Positions 9,408 through 17,822 of a DNA stretch of 64,000 bases are shown here, piece by piece. The notes under the pieces are model-generated. The model saw only the letters and a list, made by a program, of their open reading frames with translations, made no database searches and was not told where the DNA came from. The DNA lies in NCBI GenBank assembly GCA_020057295.1, contig JAGVGF010000003.1, positions 1 to 64,000 of the forward strand, read 5' to 3'. Every line of letters begins with the position of its first letter. Position 1 is the first letter of the stretch. This DNA is from an archaeon (GTDB taxonomy: Archaea > Nanobdellota > Nanobdellia > Woesearchaeales > UBA9642). The position numbers and the translations under genes were made by a program.

Positions 9408-11423
9408 TTATATCCTGCTAATAAATCCTGCTCTTGGAGCAAAAATAACTCCTTCCTTCTTTAGCATGTCAAGAATTTCTTCAACCCTCTCAGAATCCAT
9501 ACTTTTTTCTTTAGCTTTCAATAACACATCATCTACAGGAATCTGTTTACCAATCTGTCCCTCTAGTTCTCTAATTATTTCTTTAACCATAGATATATGG
9601 CTTCTTTGAGATGCAGAAACTCCCGTAGTTATTCTATCAATGTCTATCTTGCCCGTTTCTGGATCTACACCAATTTGCATTAAACAAAAGTGTACTAATT
9701 CAATAGCTCTCCTAGCATCAGCCTTAGTAACTTTAGTGCTTAATCTTACTCTTGCACTAGCTTCACTAAGTCTTATCAATGCTTCTAACTGCCTTGCAGA
9801 AATAGGAATTGCTTTATATGCTCCTTCTTCATCGCCTGTACTACGCATTTTAACATAATATTCTTTAATTTCTTCTAATGCTTCATCACTTAAGTGCGGA
9901 TTAAAATTCTGTCTAGAATATGCAATATACTTTTTCAAGAAATCTGTACGTAATTCGGCGTCTCCTCCGCTAGCTTTTTGATGTAATTGTAGAATAAATT
10001 CTGCAGTTCTTTCATCTTTAGCCTTGTTAGGAAGATCTCTTATAGGAAATATTAAATCGAATCTATTTATTAATGTCGATGGCAATTCTATTTGTTTTGG
10101 AATTAATTCGTACGGATCGAATCTTCCGAATTTAGGATTTGCTGCCGCTAAAACGGTTGTTTCTGCTCTTAATGTTGCGGAAATGTTTGCTTTATTTATA
10201 GAAATTGTTTGTTGTTCTAATGCTTCGTGCATTGCGCTAGTATCTTCTTTAGTCATCTTATCCAATTCATCAATACAACAAATTCCGTGATTAGTTAATA
10301 CCAATGCGCCAGCTTCTAGAGCATATCCTCTAAGGAATTCATCTTTAACAACTGTTGCAGTAAGACCTGCTGCACTAGCTCCCTTTCCAGATACAAATCT
10401 TGATTTTGGTGCAACGATGCTTACTCTTTTTAACATCTGAGATTTACCCGAACCCGGATCTCCAATAAGCAAGATGTGAATATCTCCTCTATTTATGGAT
10501 TTATCATCTTTTACTTTTCTAACTCCGCCAAATAATTGTAGTACTAATGCTTCCTTAACTTTATCGTGACCATATATTGATGGTGCTATACTTCCAATTA
10601 TTTTTTTGAAAAGTTTAGGATCTTCAGATAATTCCTTAATTTCAGCAATTTCTTCTGGAGTAATATTTAATTCAGTAAAATCTTCAGCCACAGATTCTGC
10701 ATAGTTTGCTTCAATCATTAAATCAAATCTAGTTAGTTTTCCACCATCTTTGCCTATTAATGGAACTTCTTTTAGTATTCCTACAAGAATATTTTTACTA
10801 CCGGGATTTGTACGTTTTTCAGACATGGGGCTAACTAAATCTCCTTTCAAGAATACATCAATTCTCTTAGGTTGTTCTGAGCCTTCAATATCTTCTGCAG
10901 CTTCTTCTAGAACAATCTTTTGAGCATCAACCATTTCCTGACCTAATAATCTGAACTTTCCCTTTCTACCACAACCACACTTTGTTGGTTCTCTAAATTT
11001 AGTATCTAACTGTAATACAGTCATAGTGTTTCCACACGAAGGACATTCAAATCTTGCGCTAGTAACTTGTGGTCTAACAGGAGATTTTTGTCTTATAATT
11101 CCTACAACTTGAATAAGTTTAGAAAGGTGAGTGCTTCTAATATTTCTAATCATTACTTCTTGTGATTTTGAAAGATTTCTAAAACGTACTTTAAAATTTT
11201 TAACATTTGGAAAATCAAACTGTTCAATAGCAATCTCGCATGCTCTTAATACATCTTCAGGGTTTTCTAATAATTCCTGTGCTAATTCTAGATTAAATTT
11301 ACTTAAATCACTAAAATTTATTATTAAGAAATTTTCGCCACGAGATATTGCGCCATGTAATTGTTCTCTATAGACTAAGTCAAAGAATTCATGAAATTTT
11401 TCGATTTGCTCAGTAATCTCCAT
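9408..11423 (-). CDS. mcm: replicative minichromosome maintenance helicase MCM
   Basis: This is the hexameric 3'-5' replicative helicase. The N-terminal domain carries zinc ligands C127, C130, C149 and C151. The AAA+ domain has Walker A GDPGSGKS (321-328), Walker B CCIDELDK (382-389) and the arginine-finger segment LINRFDLIF (R454). A C-terminal winged helix follows (last 80 residues). Length 671 aa is typical and no intein is seen. It leads a two-gene operon with the RPA-like gene. A palindrome (11432-11450) lies just before the start codon. Confidence 0.97.
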   Translation of the reverse strand: MEITEQIEKFHEFFDLVYREQLHGAISRGENFLIINFSDLSKFNLELAQELLENPEDVLRACEIAIEQFDFPNVKNFKVRFRNLSKSQEVMIRNIRSTHLSKLIQVVGIIRQKSPVRPQVTSARFECPSCGNTMTVLQLDTKFREPTKCGCGRKGKFRLLGQEMVDAQKIVLEEAAEDIEGSEQPKRIDVFLKGDLVSPMSEKRTNPGSKNILVGILKEVPLIGKDGGKLTRFDLMIEANYAESVAEDFTELNITPEEIAEIKELSEDPKLFKKIIGSIAPSIYGHDKVKEALVLQLFGGVRKVKDDKSINRGDIHILLIGDPGSGKSQMLKRVSIVAPKSRFVSGKGASAAGLTATVVKDEFLRGYALEAGALVLTNHGICCIDELDKMTKEDTSAMHEALEQQTISINKANISATLRAETTVLAAANPKFGRFDPYELIPKQIELPSTLINRFDLIFPIRDLPNKAKDERTAEFILQLHQKASGGDAELRTDFLKKYIAYSRQNFNPHLSDEALEEIKEYYVKMRSTGDEEGAYKAIPISARQLEALIRLSEASARVRLSTKVTKADARRAIELVHFCLMQIGVDPETGKIDIDRITTGVSASQRSHISMVKEIIRELEGQIGKQIPVDDVLLKAKEKSMDSERVEEILDMLKKEGVIFAPRAGFISRI

Positions 11424-11431
11424 AACATCTT

Positions 11432-11450
11432 TACAGTATTTTTAACTGTA
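11432..11450. promoter_or_regulatory. palindrome TACAGT-N7-ACTGTA in the mcm leader
   Basis: This perfect 6-bp inverted repeat with a 7-base AT spacer lies 9-27 bases upstream of the mcm ATG. It could be an operator or a weak hairpin. No regulator is known from the sequence. Confidence 0.35.
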
Positions 11451-11513
11451 CCCCCGCAAACCTCGACTCGAATTATTTAATGTGTTAATATAAAATTAAA
11501 AATATAAAAAAAT

Positions 11514-12107
11514 TTATTGAACTTTTTTTAGGATAACTATAAGCTTTTCTAGAGCTTCTCTTGCTTCAGCTTCAGACTTTGTTCCAGTACATACTACTTT
11601 ACCGTTGCTGAACAATAAGAACGTTGCTTTAGCTTCTATTAGCTTATATACTAATCCTGGGAATTGTTCTGGCTCGTATTCTGTGTTTGGAAGCTTCATT
11701 GCTAAGCTATTTAAATTTAGAGCCATTCCAATTGAACCAGCTGCAACCATATTTTGAATGGTTATTTTTGGTTTAATAGTTATCTTTATACCTATTTTTT
11801 GTAAGCTTTCTATTATCTTTTGTATAGATTCTTCAACTTTTTGAATAGATCTAGCACCAGTGCATACAATTTTTCCAGAGCTAAATATTAGTGCTGACGT
11901 CTTAGGTTCTTTGATTCTAATTACTAATCCTGGGAATTGTTCAGGATTATACTCTGTATTGCTTAATGTTGCAGCCATTTTTTCTAATGGAATTGTGTGT
12001 TCTAATGATGAACTAACTACAATATTAACGATCTGCAAATCTCTTTCAGTAGTTTTGCTTTCTTCTACTTTTGCACTTTTAGTTTTTTTAACGGTTTTTT
12101 TGGCCAT
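11514..12107 (-). CDS. tbp: TATA-binding protein TBP
   Basis: This is the general transcription factor that binds archaeal TATA boxes and recruits TFB. The two direct structural repeats are clear: the first has FPGLVIRIKEPKTSALIFSSGKIVCTG and the second FPGLVYKLIEAKATFLLFSNGKVVCTG (quoted parts lie within each repeat). A lysine-rich N-terminal tail of about 20 residues precedes the fold. The start follows GGGGGTT. It is transcribed away from the downstream ORB-like region and probably alone. Confidence 0.96.
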   Translation of the reverse strand: MAKKTVKKTKSAKVEESKTTERDLQIVNIVVSSSLEHTIPLEKMAATLSNTEYNPEQFPGLVIRIKEPKTSALIFSSGKIVCTGARSIQKVEESIQKIIESLQKIGIKITIKPKITIQNMVAAGSIGMALNLNSLAMKLPNTEYEPEQFPGLVYKLIEAKATFLLFSNGKVVCTGTKSEAEAREALEKLIVILKKVQ

Positions 12108-12208
12108 TTCAATAACCCCCTATATTACGATGAATATTACAGATTTTATTTATAAAGGGAGTCGCCCATTATTTATAAATGCGATTGTTTGTGCTTAGGG
12201 ATAAAACT

Positions 12209-12226
12209 TTCCATTTGAAATAAGGG
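12209..12226 (+). promoter_or_regulatory. ORB-like element ORB-3
   Basis: TTCCA-TTT-GAAA-TA-AGGG matches the ORB dyad core exactly; the G-string is slightly reduced. Confidence 0.55.
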
Positions 12227-12251
12227 TTTGTTGTCCCTTCACCAGTGACAA

Positions 12252-12269
12252 CCTTCTTTTCGTATGGAG
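12252..12269 (-). promoter_or_regulatory. ORB-like element ORB-4 (inverted to ORB-3)
   Basis: On the minus strand it reads CTCCA-TAC-GAAA-AG-AAGG. It has one mismatch in the first half and lies 25 bases from ORB-3 in opposite orientation, echoing the ORB-1/ORB-2 pair. Confidence 0.5.
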
Positions 12270-12352
12270 TTTTTGTTTTGTATCTATTTGGTGTTTTTAG
12301 GCGTTTAAAACCTGTTTCTCTGACTCAGTATACTAAATTCAACATTTAGGGA

Positions 12353-12373
12353 ACCCCTTTAGTGAATATGGAA
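12353..12373 (-). promoter_or_regulatory. degenerate ORB-like element ORB-5
   Basis: On the minus strand it reads TTCCA-TAT-TCAC-TA-AAGGGGT. Flanks and spacing fit perfectly and the G-string is full, but the GAAA half is replaced by TCAC. Confidence 0.35.
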
Positions 12374-12582
12374 CATTACTTTAAAGTGATAGTACACTTA
12401 CACTAGGTATTTGTGTAAAAATAGTTCCAAAACAGTATTTTGTTTATAAACATATTTTATCTTTTTTGATTTTTATTTAATACTATTTGTAATGATTTTC
12501 TTAATTATTTTCGATTTATCTTTTATTTCCATAAACTATATAAAAAGCTGTCTTAACATTTATTCTGTAAAGGTGATTACTT

Positions 12583-13008
12583 ATGGAGATGAAAGGTGTT
12601 CAGGTTATAACTTATGATAATAATGGTGAATTATTCTTCTTAATACTTAGACGTGTTGAAGGATGGAATGGATGGGAATTTCCAAAAACGTTAATACGTG
12701 AAGGAGAAACAGAAGAACAAGCTGTCGATAGGTTGATGGCGGATCAAGTCGGTATTAGCAAGGCAAAAATAATTAAGAAGATGAATAGTACTCAAGCATT
12801 TCAAGATGATCAAGATACACATGTTTTTCAATTCTATTTGATTAATGCTTCTATGAACATTCCTGTAAAAAATTATGCACATGCTAAAAAACACGATAAT
12901 TATTTATGGGCACTACGTGATTCTGTAGATAGAAAATTGACGTGGGAACCAGAAAAGGTAGCATTGCATGAAGCATTACCAATAATTCATGAAATAGAAA
13001 AAATGTAA
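12583..13008 (+). CDS. Nudix-fold protein with degenerate Nudix box
   Basis: This 141-aa protein has the Nudix fold pattern: LFFLILRR, GWEFPKTLIREGETEEQAVDRL and a C-terminal TWEPEKVALHEALP helix. The usual catalytic signature REUxEExGU reads RLMADQVGI, so its first Glu is Leu and the two metal-binding Glu are Asp and Gln. It may be a weak hydrolase or a binding-only relative. The start follows AAGGTGAT at good spacing. It stands alone downstream of the ORB-like region. Confidence 0.75.
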   Translation: MEMKGVQVITYDNNGELFFLILRRVEGWNGWEFPKTLIREGETEEQAVDRLMADQVGISKAKIIKKMNSTQAFQDDQDTHVFQFYLINASMNIPVKNYAHAKKHDNYLWALRDSVDRKLTWEPEKVALHEALPIIHEIEKM

Positions 13009-13038
13009 TTATTTATTATGTTTATTTCTTTAATATTT

Positions 13039-13719
13039 TTATTTCATTAATTCAGCAACTTCTTTGTTTGTTAAGAATCTCCATTTGCCTATCTTAACAT
13101 TCATTCTTAGATTTCCTATTTTAGTTCTAGATAACTCGGTAACATAATATCCTAGTTTGAAAAACATTCTCTTAATAATCCATTTTTTACCTTCGTGTAT
13201 TGTTACTTCTAATTGATCTCTATGATATATTTTGACTTTCGCTTTTATTTTGCCATCTAATAAATGAATTCCTTCTTCAATCTGTTTTATATCTCTATCC
13301 TCTATTCTTTTATCTAATTTTACAAAATATGTTTTTTCTTTCTCGTATCTTGGATGTGTTATCTTATTAGCAAAGTCTCCATCATTAGTTAGAAGTAATA
13401 ATCCTGTGGTGTTTTTATCAAGTCTTCCAACAGGGAAGATTCTTACAGATAAAGGCACGAGTTGTAATACACTCTTTTCTACGTTTGGACTTAATGTTAC
13501 TTCATAATGTTTAGGTTTATTTAACATTATATAGATAGGTTTATTCTTTTCTATAATTGTATTATTGATATAAATTTCATCTTTATCAGGATCAGCTTTA
13601 TCGCCTAATTTTATTATCTTACCATTAACCATTACTTTACGATTTTCAATATATTCTTCAGCCTTACGTCTACTACAATACCCTGCATTAGCTATAATTT
13701 TTTGTACGCGTTCTTCCAT
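13039..13719 (-). CDS. RsuA/RluB-type pseudouridine synthase
   Basis: It has an N-terminal S4 RNA-binding domain (about residues 1-55, block GYCSRRKAEEYIENRKVMVNG) followed by the pseudouridine synthase domain with catalytic Asp in GRLDKNTTGLLLLTNDG (near residue 100). This family modifies rRNA in bacteria and is unusual in archaea, so transfer from bacteria is likely. The target base is unknown. It diverges from rpp30 across 61 bases. Confidence 0.88.
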   Translation of the reverse strand: MEERVQKIIANAGYCSRRKAEEYIENRKVMVNGKIIKLGDKADPDKDEIYINNTIIEKNKPIYIMLNKPKHYEVTLSPNVEKSVLQLVPLSVRIFPVGRLDKNTTGLLLLTNDGDFANKITHPRYEKEKTYFVKLDKRIEDRDIKQIEEGIHLLDGKIKAKVKIYHRDQLEVTIHEGKKWIIKRMFFKLGYYVTELSRTKIGNLRMNVKIGKWRFLTNKEVAELMK

Positions 13720-13780
13720 AATAAGAATAACTTGTCCTTTTTTATAAACCTTTTTAAATTATTTTACATTCAAAGACTAT

Positions 13781-14317
13781 ATGGTTGATTTTGATGTAGT
13801 AATACCTAAAGGTAATGAAGAAGAGTTCATACAGCGTGCTTTAGATTTAGGATATACACAAATACTATTTTTATACACTAATTCTAATCAGAAAAAATTT
13901 CAATCAAACAAAATCTCTGTTAAATCAGGATATCTATTAAAGAATCCTTCAGAATTATTAAAAGTTAAGACCAATTTCGATTATATCTTTGCTGTAGCTG
14001 AAAGAAAATATTTCGAAACAAAAACAGATTATATTATTGATTCGGAATTATCTGATAGAAAAGATTCATACCATTATAGAGCTACTATGTTAAATCAAGT
14101 GCATGCAATTTTAGCAAAGAAAAATAAGATCATTGTTACTTTAAGTTTTAATAATATATGCTCTAATCCTTATATTATGTTAGGCAAAATGTTACAAAAC
14201 GCTACGCTTATACGAAAATACTCTTTAAAGAGTGATGCGTTTAGTTTTGCAGAACACCCTTCAGAAATGCGTTCGAAAAGTGTTCTAAGATCATTATTAA
14301 AGTTCGTAGGCTTGTAA
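13781..14317 (+). CDS. rnp3: ribonuclease P protein component 3 (Rpp30)
   Basis: This is a TIM-barrel-like protein subunit of archaeal RNase P, which matures tRNA 5' ends. Family features visible are the start VDFDVVIPKG, the block YHYRATMLNQVHAILAKKNKIIVTLSFNNI, and the C-terminal helix MRSKSVLRSLLKF. At 178 aa it is slightly short. A TATA-like CTTTTTAAATT lies about 28 bases before the ATG without a Shine-Dalgarno site, so the transcript is probably leaderless. The other RNase P proteins and the RNA are not recognised in this window. Confidence 0.8.
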   Translation: MVDFDVVIPKGNEEEFIQRALDLGYTQILFLYTNSNQKKFQSNKISVKSGYLLKNPSELLKVKTNFDYIFAVAERKYFETKTDYIIDSELSDRKDSYHYRATMLNQVHAILAKKNKIIVTLSFNNICSNPYIMLGKMLQNATLIRKYSLKSDAFSFAEHPSEMRSKSVLRSLLKFVGL

Positions 14318-14350
14318 AACTTTTTAAATAGTTCTTCCTATTAACACTCT

Positions 14351-15130
14351 ATGTATGGTTTTTGGTATTCGATTAAGGAGAATTATTCATTTAGTATAAA
14401 GGAATTAACAGAATTATTTTGGACCACATTAGCATTCACATTCTTAACAACAGCATACTACACAGGCATATTGTATAAGCCCGTGATTTTAGAAGATACT
14501 TTAGGATTTTTTATAGCTTTGTTCATAGCAATATTTTTAGGATTATATCTTCATGTCGCATTACAAAAAGTTGTTGGCATAAAATTAGGTTATAAGGTAA
14601 CGTATACTTATTGGCTTAACGGTATTTTGATCTGTCTCTTTTTAGGATTATTAACGTTTGGAATGGTTCCCTTACTCTCTATATTAATACTTCCCGGCGC
14701 AGTAACCATCGAACACTTACCAAAAATAAGATTAGGAAAGTTTAGATACGGGATTAATGCTAAAGACATTGCAAGAGTTAGTCTTGCAGGACCATTAGCA
14801 CACGTAATTATTGTTATGTTTTTGGGTATTTTTTATTTATCTGCAGGCAGAAGCGAATTAATTTTTCAATTTATAACTGTTAATTTATTACTTGCCATAT
14901 ATTCTATGTTGCCAATTCCAAAGATAGATATACCAACGAGAATGGATAGTGCAAGCGACGGATTAGGGATATTCTTCTTTTCGAGAACTATATATGTATT
15001 ATGTGCATTTACGATTCTCTTTTATGCGATGATGATATGGATTGCAAGTATTTTTTCTTTTGTGACGGCATTTGCGATGGCCGTAATTATGACTATAGTA
15101 TATATAGTTAGTATGGATCAGAAAAATTAA
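14351..15130 (+). CDS. M50 (site-2 protease)-like membrane protein lacking HExxH
   Basis: This is a 259-aa multipass protein. It resembles site-2-protease-like M50 peptidases: SLAGPLAHVIIVMFLG corresponds to the GPxxN block, and MLPIPKIDIPTRMDSASDG to the NLLPIPPLDG block. The expected HExxH appears as LHVALQ, so the glutamate and second histidine are missing and it is probably not an active protease. It may bind membrane peptides or act as a chaperone. It follows rpp30 by 33 bases with its own TATA-like sequence. Confidence 0.65.
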   Translation: MYGFWYSIKENYSFSIKELTELFWTTLAFTFLTTAYYTGILYKPVILEDTLGFFIALFIAIFLGLYLHVALQKVVGIKLGYKVTYTYWLNGILICLFLGLLTFGMVPLLSILILPGAVTIEHLPKIRLGKFRYGINAKDIARVSLAGPLAHVIIVMFLGIFYLSAGRSELIFQFITVNLLLAIYSMLPIPKIDIPTRMDSASDGLGIFFFSRTIYVLCAFTILFYAMMIWIASIFSFVTAFAMAVIMTIVYIVSMDQKN

Positions 15131-15227
15131 CACTGACGACTCGAGTATTCTTGTATATTTTCTCGACTAGAAAAAACCACTAAAATAATAAACTTTATAA
15201 ACAAGTTCCTCTAAGATTTACTAGTTT

Positions 15228-15247
15228 AACTCATTAATTAGTGAGTT
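15228..15247. promoter_or_regulatory. palindrome in leader of the repeat-containing basic protein
   Basis: AACTCA-N8-TGAGTT is a perfect 6-bp inverted repeat around an AT centre. It lies about 25 bases after a TATA box (CTTTATAAAC, 15192-15201) and directly before the Shine-Dalgarno GGGGTG. The position at the predicted transcription start suits a repressor site or a leader hairpin. Confidence 0.4.
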
Positions 15248-15259
15248 GGGGTGAATAAA

Positions 15260-15496
15260 ATGGAGACAGTTGCAAAAGTTGGAGTAAAAAAAGAAAAGGG
15301 AATGTTGTACTTTGTAGATAAGCAAGGAGACATTTCAGCAGCAACTATGGCTCGTGGCGGTAAAGCTAAGAAGGGCGCAAAGAAGGTTGCAAAAGTAGGC
15401 GTTAAGAAGGAAAAGGGATACCTATACTTCGTTGACAAGAAAGGAAATGTTGCTAGAGCAAAGATGGCTCGTGGCGGCAGAAAGAGAAAGAAATAA
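15260..15496 (+). CDS. small basic protein made of two tandem repeats
   Basis: This 78-aa lysine-rich protein consists of two copies of a unit of about 35 residues: VAKVGVKKEKG-LYFVDK-G---A-MARGG plus a KKGAKK or RKRKK tail. The repeated unit with aromatic YFVDK and basic tail suggests nucleic acid binding, possibly a chromatin-like role, but I do not recognise a named family. The ATG at 15260 follows GGGGTG at 6 bases; the GTG at 15251 lies inside that site. A strong promoter (CTTTATAAAC) and leader palindrome suggest abundant, regulated expression. A hairpin at 15527-15546 ends it. Confidence 0.75.
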   Translation: METVAKVGVKKEKGMLYFVDKQGDISAATMARGGKAKKGAKKVAKVGVKKEKGYLYFVDKKGNVARAKMARGGRKRKK

Positions 15497-15526
15497 ATTC
15501 TCTAGTTTTTTTATAGTTATAAACTA

Positions 15527-15546
15527 CAAGAGGAGTAATCCTCTTG
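15527..15546 (+). terminator. hairpin terminator between convergent genes
   Basis: CAAGAGGA-GTAA-TCCTCTTG is a perfect 8-bp stem with a 4-base loop, 30 bases after the basic-protein gene and 24 before the end of the convergent gene. Confidence 0.5.
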
Positions 15547-15570
15547 AAGGTTATTTTATATTTCTAATTT

Positions 15571-16113
15571 CTAAAATGGCTGTGCTTCTTGAATTAATCT
15601 ATGATATTTTTCTATCATAATCGGAGAATTTAATTTTTCTTCTAATAAACTTCCTTTAGGCAAATATGTTACTGCTCTTTCAAATTCGTATCGTATCATA
15701 TCTTCCTTGCTGGGAAAATCTTTAGCATGCGCGTATACGTAAGGCCCTGTTTTTGGGTGAGAGATAGGAAAAGTCTTAATCCAGTTCCACGGCAAGAAAA
15801 TTACTTCTCTAGCAATAATCAAATCAGTCAAGCTCTCTGTTTCTTTTACTTTTTTCACAGGCTTGCTTAAAGTATAATTGAAGAATCCCCAAAATAATTT
15901 TTTTCCTCTATTCTCTCTTTCAAATTTTTTTATTTGATATGCATGTATGGCATAAGAATTGGCATATATAGACATTCGACTTTTTATTTCTATGCCTATT
16001 TCGTCGTCAGCCAAGTCAATTCCGGTACGTTCAGGTATAGGTATATGAAATGTTTCGCCCGTCCATCTTCTGTTTACCACTTCTATTTTACTAGCGAACG
16101 CCTTACGATTCAT
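15571..16113 (-). CDS. putative PD-(D/E)XK-like protein, function unknown
   Basis: This 180-aa protein is not firmly recognised. Residues 31-44 (GIDLADDEIGIEIK) look like the D...ExK motif of a restriction-endonuclease fold (D33, E42, K44), followed by FWGFFNYTLSKP, a strand-like segment. The C-terminal 60 residues are helical and charged. It lies downstream of the primase gene on the same strand (37 bases apart), which would suit a DNA-processing role. The nuclease assignment rests on a short motif only. Confidence 0.5.
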   Translation of the reverse strand: MNRKAFASKIEVVNRRWTGETFHIPIPERTGIDLADDEIGIEIKSRMSIYANSYAIHAYQIKKFERENRGKKLFWGFFNYTLSKPVKKVKETESLTDLIIAREVIFLPWNWIKTFPISHPKTGPYVYAHAKDFPSKEDMIRYEFERAVTYLPKGSLLEEKLNSPIMIEKYHRLIQEAQPF

Positions 16114-16150
16114 AAAATATAGAAAATATTAACACTATATAAATTTGTTC

Positions 16151-17770
16151 TTATTCTTTAGTAGTTTCTTTTTCTGATTTCTTTTCCCCTTTAGTATTTT
16201 CTTTCTTTATTCTTTTCTTTGGAGCATCGTTGTTTTGCATCCATACTCTTTTCTTTGCGTATTGTACTGGGTTTTTTATATTTCTACATAACCCGTCAGG
16301 ATTACAAAATTGTGTATCAATCATATACCCTCGATTATCGCAATTTGGAGGCATCATCTTTTCCTTGTTATTGGCAGCCTGATTTTTATAATATCTTAAC
16401 TGTCCCCTAATATATGTTTCTTTAAGCTGATCGGGTTTGTTTCTTTCGTTCCATTTAAGACAGTATTCTTCTATCTTATCGTGTTCCCAATTACACGAAC
16501 TCAAGAAATTAATAAGCACAAGCAATGCCCGTTTTTTCCCATCCTCTAATCCTCTACTTATTTTTTTGATGCATGGCGGGAAGAATTCTTCTGGAATAGC
16601 AGTATTATCTAAATTAAGATTCTGCGAACTAATCATATTTTTTTCTTTCTCAAATGTTTTTCTTACTACATCTCTGCTACGTTGTAGATTTTCGGATTTA
16701 TAATCAAAAGCTTTCTGAAATAACGTCATTGCTTCTCCAGCATGAGCACTTTTACGATCCAAAAATTTGTAAGATTTAAAGTTTTTAGGGTCTGCTTCAG
16801 TCTTTTCAAATTTCAGTATGTGTTTAATATCGAAAGGCATTGAAACTAATCCTGTTTTCTCATGTAAGGAGTAAGGCATCCTAAACATATGTCTAGAACT
16901 AATAAGTATTGTATCAACATTAACTATAGAAGATAAGTCAAACTCTCTTCTAAATTTGCTTGATCCACAACGACACAGTGCTTTATTAATAACATATTTT
17001 TCCATGATTCGTTTACATTTAGGACAAGATTTAAACTTAGAATCATCTCCTTCTTCGCTATATTCACAGTTAGGACAGATATATTCGCTCTTTGATATGA
17101 TTTTTTTCTCATCAATAGTATTTCTGCAATTTTCACAACGAGTTACTGTTAAGTCAGAATCCTTTTTCCCGGTTTCCTCCAATAATTTATCAAATTTTAC
17201 ATCAATTTTTCCAAATTTTATAAGATTCTTGGTCTTATCCACAATTATCAGATTTTGTGTTATATAGTATAAAAGATATTCTGCAATTTTTCTAGGACCT
17301 TCAGGAAATAAATTTTTGACATCGATACCTACAACTTTATTTGGAAAGGATTCAAAAGGTACAGCTATATGAAATCCTTTTCCTCCAGAAAATTTTACTG
17401 TAACATTATCTATATTATGATCTTTTAACGCTTTAATAAACACATATGTTGTTAATTTAGAAAAATTCCAGTAAGGACAATCAATATCTAATATTAAGTC
17501 CCATCCAATTCTTAAATCATCTAGTTCATTACGTCTAAGATTAGGATTTAATTGTAAAGGATTATTCCATAATTCTTCTGAGCAATGAAAGCTTGTTGCT
17601 CCACGTTTAGCAGATTCTAAGATATCATTATCATAAGCTAATATATCTGGTCTTTTACCAAAGCTTTCGTCAAAACGCACCCCTATCTCTTTATTTGCTG
17701 CATGTTCAAGCATTAATTTCTGTACATCTTTACGCTTGTAATATGATAATGTCTGACTTAGAGTAAGCAT
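16151..17770 (-). CDS. priS-priL: single-chain DNA primase (PriS fused to PriL C-terminal Fe-S domain)
   Basis: This protein makes replication primers. The catalytic PriS part has DxD in LILDIDCPYW (D95, D97) and the nucleotide-binding block SGGKGFH (128-134). A cysteine-rich zinc region follows (CENCRN...CPNCEY...CPKCKR...CRCGSS). The C-terminal 150 residues (from FFPPCIKKISRGL) match the PriL iron-sulfur domain, with cysteines in PPCIK, NCDN, FCNPDGLC. A one-polypeptide primase has been described in Nanoarchaeum and related DPANN archaea. Length is 539 aa. The lysine/glutamate-rich tail is probably disordered. Confidence 0.9.
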   Translation of the reverse strand: MLTLSQTLSYYKRKDVQKLMLEHAANKEIGVRFDESFGKRPDILAYDNDILESAKRGATSFHCSEELWNNPLQLNPNLRRNELDDLRIGWDLILDIDCPYWNFSKLTTYVFIKALKDHNIDNVTVKFSGGKGFHIAVPFESFPNKVVGIDVKNLFPEGPRKIAEYLLYYITQNLIIVDKTKNLIKFGKIDVKFDKLLEETGKKDSDLTVTRCENCRNTIDEKKIISKSEYICPNCEYSEEGDDSKFKSCPKCKRIMEKYVINKALCRCGSSKFRREFDLSSIVNVDTILISSRHMFRMPYSLHEKTGLVSMPFDIKHILKFEKTEADPKNFKSYKFLDRKSAHAGEAMTLFQKAFDYKSENLQRSRDVVRKTFEKEKNMISSQNLNLDNTAIPEEFFPPCIKKISRGLEDGKKRALLVLINFLSSCNWEHDKIEEYCLKWNERNKPDQLKETYIRGQLRYYKNQAANNKEKMMPPNCDNRGYMIDTQFCNPDGLCRNIKNPVQYAKKRVWMQNNDAPKKRIKKENTKGEKKSEKETTKE

Positions 17771-17822
17771 AACTATGAAAAAGAAAGACGATTTATATAG
17801 ATTGTTGTGCGTTGTCCAGTGC

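Larger units (their letters stand above)
12108..12582. other. intergenic region with ORB-like cluster between tbp and a Nudix gene
   Basis: No gene is visible in 475 bases. It holds the divergent promoters of tbp and the Nudix gene. In the middle are three ORB-like elements: 12209-12226 (plus), 12252-12269 (minus) and a weaker one at 12353-12373 (minus). The phrase GTTTGTGCTTA at 12186 also occurs in the first origin region at 79. Together these suggest a second Cdc6-binding site cluster, or part of the same bipartite origin with the replication genes in between. Confidence 0.55.
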
